64,000 bases of DNA from Stieleria magnilauensis (lineage in GTDB: Bacteria > Planctomycetota > Planctomycetia > Pirellulales > Pirellulaceae): NCBI GenBank assembly GCA_007753675.1, contig CP036432.1, positions 9,829,381-9,893,380 of the forward strand, read 5' to 3'. A program made the position numbers and the translations under genes. The notes beneath the pieces are model-generated. The model was given only the letters and a program-made list of their open reading frames with translations. It was not told the origin of the DNA and searched no databases. This document shows, one piece after another, positions 16,800 through 26,500 of the stretch; position 1 is the first letter of the stretch; each line of letters starts with the position of its first letter.

Positions 16800-18422
16800 A
16801 TGAACAAGAAACTCGTCGTCATCGGATTGCTGGGAACCAAGCTGGACCACGTCTCCAAGCGGAAAGACCGCTGGCAGCAGTGGCGGCCGACCGTTGCCGC
16901 CTGCCAACAGCCCGATCTACTGGTCGATCGGCTCGACCTGCTGTTTGACCGGCACAACACGTCGCTGGCGAGCCGGGTCGCCGCCGACATTGAATCGGTT
17001 TCGCCCGAGACGACTGTTCAGCTCCATTCACTGGTGATGAATGATCCCTGGGATTTCGAAGACGTCTACGCGACGCTTTATTCGTTCGCCCGCGACTATC
17101 CCTTCGATACCGAGCGAGAGGATTACCTGATCCATATCACCACCGGCAGCCACGTCTCACAAATCTGTCTGTTCCTACTGACCGAATCGCGGCACCTTCC
17201 CGGGGCGTTGCTGCAAACGTCTCCGTCGGGCCGCCGCAACGGTCCCGGCGATCCAGCCGGGATGCACCGAATCATCGATCTGGATCTGTCGCGCTATGAT
17301 CAACTGGCCAAGCGTTTTCAACAGGAACACCGCGAAAGCCAATCCTTCTTGAAAGCCGGCATCGAAACCCGCGACGAGCGTTTCAACGCCCTGATCGAGA
17401 GAATCGAACACGTCACGACCGCAACCACGGCGCCGATCCTGCTGACCGGCCCCACGGGCGCCGGAAAGACGCAACTCGCCAAGCGCATCTTTCAACTGAA
17501 ACGAAATCGCGATCTGGTGGCGGGCGAGCTGGTCGAAGTCAATTGCGCGACGATTCGAGGTGACCAGGCCATGTCGACGCTGTTCGGCCACAAAAAAGGT
17601 GCCTTCACCGGCGCCGCGACCGATCGCCCGGGCCTGCTGAAGGCGGCCGACGGCGGCGTCTTGTTCCTGGACGAGATCGGCGAACTTGGCTTGGACGAGC
17701 AGGCGATGCTGCTGCGGGCGATCGAAGAAAAACAGTTCATGCCCGTCGGATCAGATGATTCGACGTCCAGCGACTTTCAACTGATCGCCGGCACCAATCG
17801 CGACCTCACGGCCGATGTCGCCGCCGGCAGGTTCCGGGAGGATTTGCTAGCACGAATCAATCTCTGGACGTTCCATCTGCCGGGACTTGCCGAGCGCCGC
17901 GACGACATCGACCCCAACCTGGATTTTGAACTGGCGCGGTTCGCCGAGTCGGCCGGCCGCAAGGTTTCGATGAACAAGGAGTCGCGAGCGCGGTTCCTGG
18001 CTTTCGCCGCCGATCCGGCGACCACCTGGCGAGGCAATTTCCGCGATTTGAATGCCGCCGTCACGCGAATGGCGACCCTCGCAATCGGCGGGCGAATCGG
18101 CATTGAACAGGTCGATGAAGAAATCGCCCGACTGCGCGACAACTGGCGTGCCGGCCGCACCGAGCCCGGCGACAACGATCACCAAACCGTGCTGGCGAGC
18201 CTGCTGCGACCCGAGCAAATCGATGACATCGACCACTTCGACCGCGTCCAACTGGCCGAAGTGATTCGGGTTTGCCGACGATCGAAATCGCTGTCGGCCG
18301 CCGGCCGAGAGCTGTTTCAAGTCTCCAGGCTCGCCAAGCTACGCCCCAACGACGCCGATCGGCTACGCAAGTACCTCAGCAAATTCGATCTCCGCTGGGA
18401 ACACATCCAATCCAATTGCTAG
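16800..18422 (+). CDS. rtcR: Sigma-54-dependent activator RtcR (CARF-AAA+)
   Basis: A 540-residue activator of the rtcBA operon. N-terminal about 185 residues (KKLVVIGLLGTKLDH, then YLIHITTGSHVSQICLFLL) match the RtcR regulatory region, known to be a CARF-type ligand domain. The central AAA+ domain has Walker A GPTGAGKT (217-224), the sigma-54 contact loop GAFTGA (267-272) and Walker B GGVLFLDEIG (285-294). The C terminus is a helical DNA-binding region (RSKSLSAAGRELFQVSR). Length fits E. coli RtcR (532). It is divergent from rtcB. The start is the ATG at 16800; an in-frame TTG two codons upstream is unlikely. Confidence 0.95.
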   Translation: MNKKLVVIGLLGTKLDHVSKRKDRWQQWRPTVAACQQPDLLVDRLDLLFDRHNTSLASRVAADIESVSPETTVQLHSLVMNDPWDFEDVYATLYSFARDYPFDTEREDYLIHITTGSHVSQICLFLLTESRHLPGALLQTSPSGRRNGPGDPAGMHRIIDLDLSRYDQLAKRFQQEHRESQSFLKAGIETRDERFNALIERIEHVTTATTAPILLTGPTGAGKTQLAKRIFQLKRNRDLVAGELVEVNCATIRGDQAMSTLFGHKKGAFTGAATDRPGLLKAADGGVLFLDEIGELGLDEQAMLLRAIEEKQFMPVGSDDSTSSDFQLIAGTNRDLTADVAAGRFREDLLARINLWTFHLPGLAERRDDIDPNLDFELARFAESAGRKVSMNKESRARFLAFAADPATTWRGNFRDLNAAVTRMATLAIGGRIGIEQVDEEIARLRDNWRAGRTEPGDNDHQTVLASLLRPEQIDDIDHFDRVQLAEVIRVCRRSKSLSAAGRELFQVSRLAKLRPNDADRLRKYLSKFDLRWEHIQSNC

Positions 18423-18428
18423 CACCAA

Positions 18429-18588
18429 GTGGCGTAAGCTTCCAGCTTGCGACCCCCACAAGCGCCAGCTTGCCCGTGGAGTAAGCTTCCAGCTTGCGAG
18501 CAGTGGAGTTGACGCTCGCGAAGATCGCGAGCAAAGGCAAGCTAGAAGCTTACCCCACTGTTCGCAAGCTAGAAGCTTACCCCACTGG
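18429..18588. repeat. CCAGCTT-family repeat cluster upstream of lptD
   Basis: The first 48 bp (18429-18476) are identical to 22015-22062 on the other side of the lptD-like gene. A second TAAGCTTCCAGCTTGCG copy follows near 18482, then two inverted, slightly diverged copies (GCAAGCTAGAAGCTTACCCC) up to 18588. The cluster starts right after the rtcR stop. Confidence 0.8.
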
Positions 18589-21500
18589 GTGGCTGAATTG
18601 GCAGGTTGTGCTTGTGACGAATCGCTGGGACTTCGTAGGATCGCGGCATCGACCACCGGTGAACGTACGCGCCGGTGGCAAAACCCCTCGTTGCACCCGA
18701 TCCCGACACGCAATTTGGCCGGCACGGAAGCCACTGCCGATTCGCACCGACCGACCGCCCGGAAACCGACCGAGCGGCACGGCCCTCGGCCTGCGCCCCT
18801 GCGGCACCGCCGGATTGGCTTGCTTTGCTCCGCGATCACCCTGCTCTGGGCATGCTGGGCTACGATCGACTCGGTCGCCGCTCCCCCGGAGTCTGAATCG
18901 ATCCGCGCCAGCGGCCACACGATTTACCGCTGGCAGATCGATGGCGCCGAGGCATCGCTCTTGGAAGGCGACTGCGTCTTGCGTCACAACGGACAAGAGA
19001 TCCAGGCCGATCGCATCTTGATCGTCAGCGATGGTCCACGCGGCCGCGTTCGCAATCGGCTGGTGATCGAAGGCCGTGTGCGTCCCGACGGCAGCGTCGA
19101 TCCGACGCCACGAACGGCGACCTGGACCACGCCCCGCGACCCTTCGGTCCAGGCCCCCAACTATCGCGGCAAGCCTGCACAGCGTCCGTTCCTGCTGGAA
19201 TTCCTGCCGCTTGATTCCATCGAGGCGGTGGGAGCCACGCCGCAGCGAGCGGAGTCACCGGTCGGCCAGGTTCAATTCACCCAACCGGTTCCAGATCCCG
19301 GCGTGACCGGTGGAACCTCGACGATCCCGTCTCCGTCGCTGGCCCCCACCCTGGCTCCGCCGACCAACACGCTCGCGCCGCTGCAACCGCTGCCGCCGTC
19401 GGGCGGACTTCCGCTGGCCGTCGACTCGCCGCCGCCGATCGTGTTTGAAGACGGCGCGACCACCGGCGGGACGCAGTTCTTTTTCGGCGGAGGCAGCAAG
19501 AGCGTCGAGATCGATGCCCGCGGCGCCTCGCACCCACCGATCATTGATAGCGTCCTGCGTCCAGAAACGAACGAACAAATCATTCTCGCGCGCGGCGGCG
19601 TGACGATCCGTGTCCGCGACGTCTCGGCCCAGTTCGACGACGGCCGCTTCATGAATTTTGGCACCGTCACCATCTCCGCCGACCGCGTCGTCGGCTGGCT
19701 GCCGAACTTGTCAAACGTGTTCGACGGCTCGACGGACCTGTCGGCCGCCGAAGGCGAACTGTATCTCGAAGGCGACATTGTGTTCCGTCAAGGCGACAAT
19801 GTGATCTACGCTGATTCGATGTTCTACAACGTCACCCGCGAAACCGGGATGGTGCTGGACGCCGAAGCGATCACCACGGTTCCGGAATACCAGGGCGTGG
19901 TGCGATTAAAAGCCGAAGTGCTGCAGCAAGTCGCCCGCGGCAACTATCGCGCGTTTGATGCCGCCGTGACCAGCAGCCGGATGGGTGTGCCACGGTACTG
20001 GCTGCAGAGCGAACAACTGGAATTCTTTGAACGGACACGGACGCTGATCGATCCGCGCACCGGATTGCTGGTCGCCGACAAAGATCCGTTTGTTCGCAGC
20101 AACAACAGCTTTGTGTTTTTGGGCGGGATCCCGATCTTTTACTGGCCACAGTTTTCCACCAGTTTAGAGCGCCCCGTCTTTTATGTGACAGACATCAAGA
20201 TCAACAACGACAGCAACTTCGGCACCCAGGTGATGCTCGACTGGGACGTCTTTCAATTGTTCGGCATCGACAACGTGTCCAAGGGCGTCGACTGGGAAAT
20301 CTCCACCGACTACTTGAGCGATCGCGGGCCGGCGTTCGGCACGCACTTGGAATACAACCTGCCGGGACTGTTCAGCATTCCAGGCCGCACGCGCGGCGTG
20401 CTGGACGTGTGGGGCATCCGTGACAGCGGGCGCGATCGGCTGGGACTCGATCGGCTTTCCTTGGAACCGGAAACCAAAAACCGCGGCCGGGCGTTGCTGC
20501 GTCACCGACAACAACTGGCCAACGATTACGAGTTCATCGCCCAAACTGGCTGGCTGAGCGATCGTAATTTTCTGGAACAGTATTTGGAAAACGAATGGGA
20601 CAACGACCCCGACCACGTCACCGGGCTCCGGCTTCGCAAATACCACCACAACCAGCTCTTTGATCTGGCGGCGAACGCTCAGGTCAATGATTTCTTTCAG
20701 GAAACGGAGCGGTTGCCGGCGCTGAACCATTACCTGTTCGGCGGCTCGTTTTTGCAAGAACGATTGACGTGGCAGATGCACAACCATGCGTCGTACTCCA
20801 AACTGAACGTCGCCGATGCCCCGGACGACCCGGTCCAGGCGGCGAACCATTTCCCGTTGCCGGGCGAGGTTGCCAGCGGCGGAGTGATCGCATCGACACG
20901 CCAGGAGCTTTCAATCGGGCTGCCGGTAGGCCCCTTTAATTTCCGGCCCGTCGCTTCGTTGGAAGCTGCCCATTACGGCGAGGCCGCCGACGGCCAATCG
21001 CTGACGCGGCTGCTCGGTCAGGCCGGACTGCAGTTGAACCTGCCGATGGTCCGCATCGACCCGACGATCCAAAGCAGTTTGCTGAACATGCGCGGGCTGG
21101 CCCACAAGCTGGACTGGACGGCGGAATACTGGTACGCCGACAGTGACACGGACCTGGACGAATTGCCGCTCTACGATCGACTCGACGACAACGCGCAGGA
21201 ACAATTTCGCAGACGGTTTATCGGCACCACCTTCGGCGGCACATTGCCCAGCGAGTTCGACCCGAGAACGTATGCGTTGCGTCAGGGGATCCAGCGCGGG
21301 GTGAGCAGCCCCAGTGACGTGATCGCCGATGATCTGCAGCAATTGCGACTGGGGCTGCATCAGCGATTCCAGACCAAGCGTGGCCTGCCGGGCCGCGAAC
21401 GGATCGTCGACATCATCCAATTGGACTTTGACACCATCCTGTTCCCGAAATCCGATCGCGATAATTTCGGTGAAACGGTGGGACCGACGACCTACGATTT

Positions 21501-21936
21501 TCGCTATCACCTCGGGGACCGCTATTCGATCTTAAGCGACGGCTACATCGACTTCTTCGACGGCGGCTTGCGTTCGATCAGCGCGGGGTTGCGGACCAGT
21601 CGGCCCGGTGTCAGCGACACGTACATCGGACTGCTTTCACTCGAAGGCCCGATCAGCAGCACCGTGCTTCGCACGACGTACGACTACCGCATGAACGAAA
21701 AATGGATCTTCTCCGGCGGCATGACCTATGACTTCGGCAACACCGGATCGGTCGGACAGTCGTATGGTTTGACACGCATCGGCGAGTCCCTGTTGTTGCG
21801 GGTGAACCTGAACGTCGACACCGGGCGAGACAACGTCGGAGTCGGATTCCTGATCGAGCCGCGGTTCTTTGCCCGCAACCTGGGCAACATCGGCGGCGGC
21901 CTGATCCCACCCCCAGGCATCGAAGGCCTCGAATAA
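18589..21936 (+). CDS. lptD: LptD-like outer-membrane LPS-assembly protein
   Basis: Up to 1115 residues. After a long basic N-terminal stretch comes a signal-like helix (IGLLCSAITLLWACWATI, about residues 75-93), a first OstA/LptA-type module (SLLEGDCVLRHNGQEIQADRI), a proline-rich linker (about 230-280), a second such module (GELYLEGDIVFRQGDNVIYAD) and a long C-terminal region of alternating strands with aromatic ends typical of the LptD beta-barrel. The role would be insertion of lipopolysaccharide into the outer membrane. The start is uncertain: 18589 is a GTG adjoining a repeat and a downstream TTG is plausible. Identical 48-bp repeats flank the gene. Confidence 0.75.
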   Translation: MAELAGCACDESLGLRRIAASTTGERTRRWQNPSLHPIPTRNLAGTEATADSHRPTARKPTERHGPRPAPLRHRRIGLLCSAITLLWACWATIDSVAAPPESESIRASGHTIYRWQIDGAEASLLEGDCVLRHNGQEIQADRILIVSDGPRGRVRNRLVIEGRVRPDGSVDPTPRTATWTTPRDPSVQAPNYRGKPAQRPFLLEFLPLDSIEAVGATPQRAESPVGQVQFTQPVPDPGVTGGTSTIPSPSLAPTLAPPTNTLAPLQPLPPSGGLPLAVDSPPPIVFEDGATTGGTQFFFGGGSKSVEIDARGASHPPIIDSVLRPETNEQIILARGGVTIRVRDVSAQFDDGRFMNFGTVTISADRVVGWLPNLSNVFDGSTDLSAAEGELYLEGDIVFRQGDNVIYADSMFYNVTRETGMVLDAEAITTVPEYQGVVRLKAEVLQQVARGNYRAFDAAVTSSRMGVPRYWLQSEQLEFFERTRTLIDPRTGLLVADKDPFVRSNNSFVFLGGIPIFYWPQFSTSLERPVFYVTDIKINNDSNFGTQVMLDWDVFQLFGIDNVSKGVDWEISTDYLSDRGPAFGTHLEYNLPGLFSIPGRTRGVLDVWGIRDSGRDRLGLDRLSLEPETKNRGRALLRHRQQLANDYEFIAQTGWLSDRNFLEQYLENEWDNDPDHVTGLRLRKYHHNQLFDLAANAQVNDFFQETERLPALNHYLFGGSFLQERLTWQMHNHASYSKLNVADAPDDPVQAANHFPLPGEVASGGVIASTRQELSIGLPVGPFNFRPVASLEAAHYGEAADGQSLTRLLGQAGLQLNLPMVRIDPTIQSSLLNMRGLAHKLDWTAEYWYADSDTDLDELPLYDRLDDNAQEQFRRRFIGTTFGGTLPSEFDPRTYALRQGIQRGVSSPSDVIADDLQQLRLGLHQRFQTKRGLPGRERIVDIIQLDFDTILFPKSDRDNFGETVGPTTYDFRYHLGDRYSILSDGYIDFFDGGLRSISAGLRTSRPGVSDTYIGLLSLEGPISSTVLRTTYDYRMNEKWIFSGGMTYDFGNTGSVGQSYGLTRIGESLLLRVNLNVDTGRDNVGVGFLIEPRFFARNLGNIGGGLIPPPGIEGLE

Positions 21937-21954
21937 AGTGGCCTAAGCCGCCAA

Positions 21955-22062
21955 GTGGCGTAAGTTTCCAGCTTGCGACCCCAGGTGGCGTAAGCTTCCA
22001 GCTTGCGACCCCAGGTGGCGTAAGCTTCCAGCTTGCGACCCCCACAAGCGCCAGCTTGCCCG
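21955..22062. repeat. CCAGCTT-family repeats, three direct copies
   Basis: GTGGCGTAAGCTTCCAGCTT-type units begin at 21955, 21985 and 22015, an exact 30-bp period; the last runs on as the 48-bp block shared with 18429. It fills the space between the lptD-like stop and cutA. Confidence 0.85.
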
Positions 22063-22092
22063 CCCCTTCCCCTCCCTCACCCCGCCCCTCTC

Positions 22093-22419
22093 TCACCCCG
22101 TCTGCTCGTCCACCCACCGCGCGTAGTCACGATCCACGTCCACACTCCGCACGGTCACGATTTGCGGAACCTCGTACGGATGCAACTCCCGCAACACGTC
22201 TTTCAAACGAGTCTGTTGCCCGGCTGACGTCTTGATCACCAAGCGATACTCCGTTTCGCAGCACACGCGTCCGTCCCAGCAATAGTGACTTTCGATCGGG
22301 CCATCGATCTGGACACAAGCCGCCACGCGCCGCTCCAGCAAGGCTTGGGCAATCGTCCGAGCTTGTTCCTGTTGGGAAACGGTGGTCCAGCAGACCAGAA
22401 CGGTGGGTGCGTCGGTCAT
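22093..22419 (-). CDS. cutA: CutA-type divalent ion tolerance protein
   Basis: A 108-residue trimeric CutA1-fold protein: VLVCWTTVSQQEQARTIAQALL at the N terminus, AACVQIDGPIESHYCW and the hallmark ELHPYEVPQIV near the C terminus. Members are linked to divalent metal tolerance in E. coli, but their molecular activity is unsettled. Single gene, convergent with the lptD-like gene and separated from it by a repeat cluster. Confidence 0.93.
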   Translation of the reverse strand: MTDAPTVLVCWTTVSQQEQARTIAQALLERRVAACVQIDGPIESHYCWDGRVCCETEYRLVIKTSAGQQTRLKDVLRELHPYEVPQIVTVRSVDVDRDYARWVDEQTG

Positions 22420-22642
22420 CGTTTCGTCGCTCGTGAAAGGCGGGTCCTTACTTGAGACGCAATTTCAACAAAACGCTCCCATCCTGGCAAGTTGTCTCGA
22501 ACGATTCTCAACAAGACGCGTGCCGACCAGCTGATTTAAAAATTTTGCGACGCGTTGCATTAAATATCAGTTGCCGGAAACCACCTTCGAGCGCTATGGT
22601 GAATGATTCAACGGACATCCACCCCCAACTGGAGAAATACAA

Positions 22643-23095
22643 ATGAGTCACGAAGCCGTCATCGCGCAATTGAACGAATGCCTGAAACACGAATGGACGG
22701 GTGTCGCACAGTACTCCCAAGCGAGCTTTATCGTCGAAGGCGTATGGCGTGAAGTTTACGCCAAGACCTTCATGGAAAACGCCGAAGAATCATTCGGCCA
22801 CGCGAAGCTGGTCGGCGACAAGATCGTCGCCCTTGGTGGTGTTCCCGCCGCGACGCGGAACGAGATCAAGCAGACCCGCGACTTGCAAGAGATCTTGCAG
22901 AACAGTCTCGAATTCGAGTCCAAGGCGGTGGAGATGTACACCAAAGCGTTGGAGTTGGCCGAAGGCAATCGCCCGCTGGTGATCTTCCTGGAAAACATCT
23001 TGGAAGAGGAACAAGAAGGAGTCGACGAGTTCACCAAGCTGCTGCGCAACAGCGAGACCAGTGTGGCTGCCAGCGTCGACAGCAAGACGGCGTAG
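22643..23095 (+). CDS. Bacterioferritin/ferritin-like protein
   Basis: A 150-residue four-helix ferritin-like protein. By eye it aligns with bacterioferritin: E17 (KHEWTGVAQY), E50-x-x-H53 and E92 line up with di-iron ligands, and E123 in LEEEQEGVDEF with the last helix. However the second conserved histidine (H130 in E. coli Bfr) falls on a glycine here, next to E125, so the metal site is altered or the protein binds iron differently. No heme-ligating methionine is obvious. A strong GGAGA precedes the ATG. Likely iron storage or detoxification. Confidence 0.75.
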   Translation: MSHEAVIAQLNECLKHEWTGVAQYSQASFIVEGVWREVYAKTFMENAEESFGHAKLVGDKIVALGGVPAATRNEIKQTRDLQEILQNSLEFESKAVEMYTKALELAEGNRPLVIFLENILEEEQEGVDEFTKLLRNSETSVAASVDSKTA

Positions 23096-23561
23096 CATCG
23101 GGCAGACCGGTACGGCATGCGTTGCGTGTTGTTCCCAGGCTCCGTCTGGGAACGCATGGCAGCGCCGATTCGATCCAGCGATCGACCATCGGCGAGCCAT
23201 CCGGTTGAGCCAATCTTCCTACCGCCAAAATCTTCCTACCTCTGCCCCCAGCCACCATTCCCCGTTCAGTCGTTGGGAGCCTGGGGACAAGGCCCGAAAG
23301 GCCCGGTTTGCAGCCATTTGTCACGCACAGCGTGACCTCCATCCGATTCAAAAGTCCCGGCGGGCATCCTGGCGAGCGACACGAGCGTCTCACAGCGTCG
23401 ATTTCGCCGAAAATTCTTCGTTTCTCCTAAGAAATCGGCACGACCTTCGTCGTTCTCAGCGGCTACGTTAAACCGTCAGGCGTCCCCGTCGCCGCTCGTC
23501 TGCTTCTTGGTGTTCCGAATCGAGCTATCGGTCCCTCTCCATCACTTCCGGGTGATCTGTC
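23096..23561. other. Intergenic region with palindromes, no gene
   Basis: It holds TTCCCAG-7 nt-CTGGGAA (23132-23152), which could end the ferritin transcript, and a family B palindrome at 23320-23336. The rest probably carries the promoter of the giant gene; no clear -35/-10 pair is evident. Confidence 0.5.
23320..23336. repeat. 17-bp dispersed palindrome, family B
   Basis: Third exact copy of GTCACGC-ACA-GCGTGAC, here about 225 bp before the giant gene and not next to a gene end. Confidence 0.8.
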
Positions 23562-26500
23562 ATGCTGCCGCAAGATCCAAACCAACTTCCACGTCGCTCC
23601 GCCATCCTGCAAGGGCTCACCCTCTGTGTGGCCACCTGCCTGGTCTTGGCCGGACTAATCCCCACAAATGTTATGGCTGCACCGATCGGATTGATGGAAC
23701 GATTTGCGCTGGCAGACGACCGCGAGGCGATTCTGGCGGAGTTGATCCCCGGCAGTGACGACTATTTCTTCTACCACTGCTTGCATTACCAAAACACGTC
23801 CCAGCTGGATCGTGCCGAGGCGATGTTGAAAGACTGGTCGGCCAGCCGCAAGGGATCGTTGACGGCATTGATGCATTCGATGACCGATCGTCAACGGCTG
23901 TTGACCTACGATCGATCGCCCAAACAGACGATCGATTACTTTGTCAATCGACTGGGCATTCAACTCAACCACGCGCCGCCGGCCAAAAAAGGCACCCGTC
24001 GTTACCCCAGCGAACTGGGCGGCAACTTCATCAATTCACAGCAACTGGTCAAAGACTCGTTGCGTGACAACGTGCCGCTGTCCCCGATCGGAATGCAGAT
24101 CGCCGCGGATTGGTACCTGAACGGGAATGCGAACCAGACCCAAGTCTCGTTGCACGATTTTCTGAAGCGGGTCGACGGTTCGTACCTGAAGGGTCTGGAC
24201 CAGCTTGTCATCGCAGAATTGAAATCACGCCCGGCACGGGACCAACGTTTCGGTGATTTATCGGCTCACCAGTTTCTGACCCTAGGCGAATTGGACAACG
24301 TCGGCCGCAGCGTCGCGGCGGTTACCGACGACAACGCCTTCGTCAACGCAAAACTGCGGATGCTGCGACCGAGTGCCGATGTCGACATCAGCCAACAACC
24401 CGATCAACGTCGCGACTATCTGGTGCGTTTGGAAGCCTACGTGCGAACGCTTCCCGCCTCGTACAACTCACTCAAGGCGTCGGCCACCTATCGCTTGCTG
24501 GAGGCCAACTTGGCGGCCGGGATCTGGGACGTCGATCTGTTTCTGCGTTATCTGCAACTGCCGCGTCAAAGTCCACTGATCAGCCCCGTGCTCGCCCGCG
24601 CCGGATCGCGAGCCAACTTGAACGAGGACTTTTCCCAGATCGCGATCCTGCCGCCGATCGGCAACGAACAGATGCTGGTGGAAACCTATCTCGAACATTT
24701 CCTCCGCGACGCGCAGGATACCAATGCGTTCGAGCGTTACCTGCAGCCTGATTTCCTGCGGCGCGTGTTTGCACGGACGAAATTGATGGCCGGCGTTGCC
24801 AACCCGCAACCGTTCTACGACATGTTGTCGGCCAGCGAACGTCGCGAACTGCGCGACAAAGTCCAACTCAGTTTCGCGCCGAACAACCCCATCCGCTACG
24901 ACGATCGGCAACCCACCGAATTGCTCGTCGATGTCAAGAACATCGACAAACTGGTCGTCCGCATATACGAGATGAATTCGTTGGCGTTCCATCGCACCAA
25001 CGACGGCCGCTTGGACACCGACGTCGAACTCGATGGCCTGATCGCGACGCACGAGAAGACGATCGAATACGACCGACCGGCGATTGAGCGGCATCGTGAA
25101 ACGATCGCCATCCCCGAGGCGAGCGACCGTGGGGTCTGGATCATCGACTTGGTCGGTAAAGGGCTTCGCGCCCGCACGCTGATCCGCCGCGGTGACCTGC
25201 AAACGGTTCGCTCGAACAATGCCAACGGGATGCAGATCACGGTCTTGGATGAGAATCGCAACCCGTTGCCGACGGCAAAGATTTATGTGGGCAACCAGGA
25301 GTTTGCCGCCGACGAAAGCGGGCGTGTCAGCTTGCCGATGGTCAATCAGGCGGTCGACCGTAAGGTGATCGTCAGCGATGGCAAGATCGCCAAGTCGATC
25401 AAGATTCGACAGCCCGACGAAAACTACACGCTCAAAGCCGGTTTCTTTGTCGACCAAACGCTGCTTCAATCCGGGCGTACCGCGACCCTGCTGGTCCGTC
25501 CGCAATTGCGAGTGGGAACGACACCCGTCGACCCGGCGATCCTGAAAGAAGCGACGGTTCGGATCGTCGCCACGGATCTCGACGGCATCGAAACCAGCAA
25601 GCAATTCAGCGGGCTGGAACTGGATCAGTCAAAAGAAATGCAGCTCGATTTCCGCGTTCCCTCTCGGGTCGCCCGGATCGACTTTTACTTGTCCGGTCAC
25701 GTGGTCGGCCTCTCGGACCGCCGACATCGAGAACTAAACGCCAGCCACTCCATCGAAATCGCCGGGATCCGCCGCACCACCCACACCGTCGATGCCTTCC
25801 TGACCCGCGACGGCGACAACTACGTGATCGAAACGCGCGGACGCAGCGGCGAAGCGATTGCCGGTGCGACGGTGCAACTTGAATTCGCCGTCGACATCGG
25901 CCAGGTCCGTCCCAGCGGATACCTGCAAAGCGATGACCGCGGACGGGTGCACCTGGGACAACTGGCTGGTGTGCGCCGCTTGTATTACGGGATCGCCAAT
26001 CAGACCCAGCATCAGTTTGACCTGAAACTCAATCAACAAATCTGGCCCTCCGCGTTGCACCTGTCGACGGACGACGATTTGCGTCTGCCCTTGGTCGATG
26101 GCGCAACGGTCGACCAATTTCGCTTGCTGGCGACGCGTGACGGCCAGAACCACGTCGACCACTCGGACCACCTGCGACTGGAAAACGGTTTTCTGGTTGC
26201 CTCCGATCTGCCCGCGGGGGACCTTCGCCTGGTCGACCGTCGCAGCGGTGATCAAACTGAAATTGCCGTCGTCCAAGGTCCCGCCATCGATCAGATCCTG
26301 GTCGGACAGATCCGGCACCGCGAGCAGAGTGTTGCCGTCCCGATCTCGATCCGCGACATCGATCGCAACCCGGACGGCAGCGTAACGGTGCAGCTGGCCG
26401 GCAACACGAATTCGGCCCGGGTCCACGTCGTCGCATCACGCTACTTTGATCGCCATTCACCGCTGGATGTTTTCCATCTGGGGATGCCGTCGCTGCGCGG

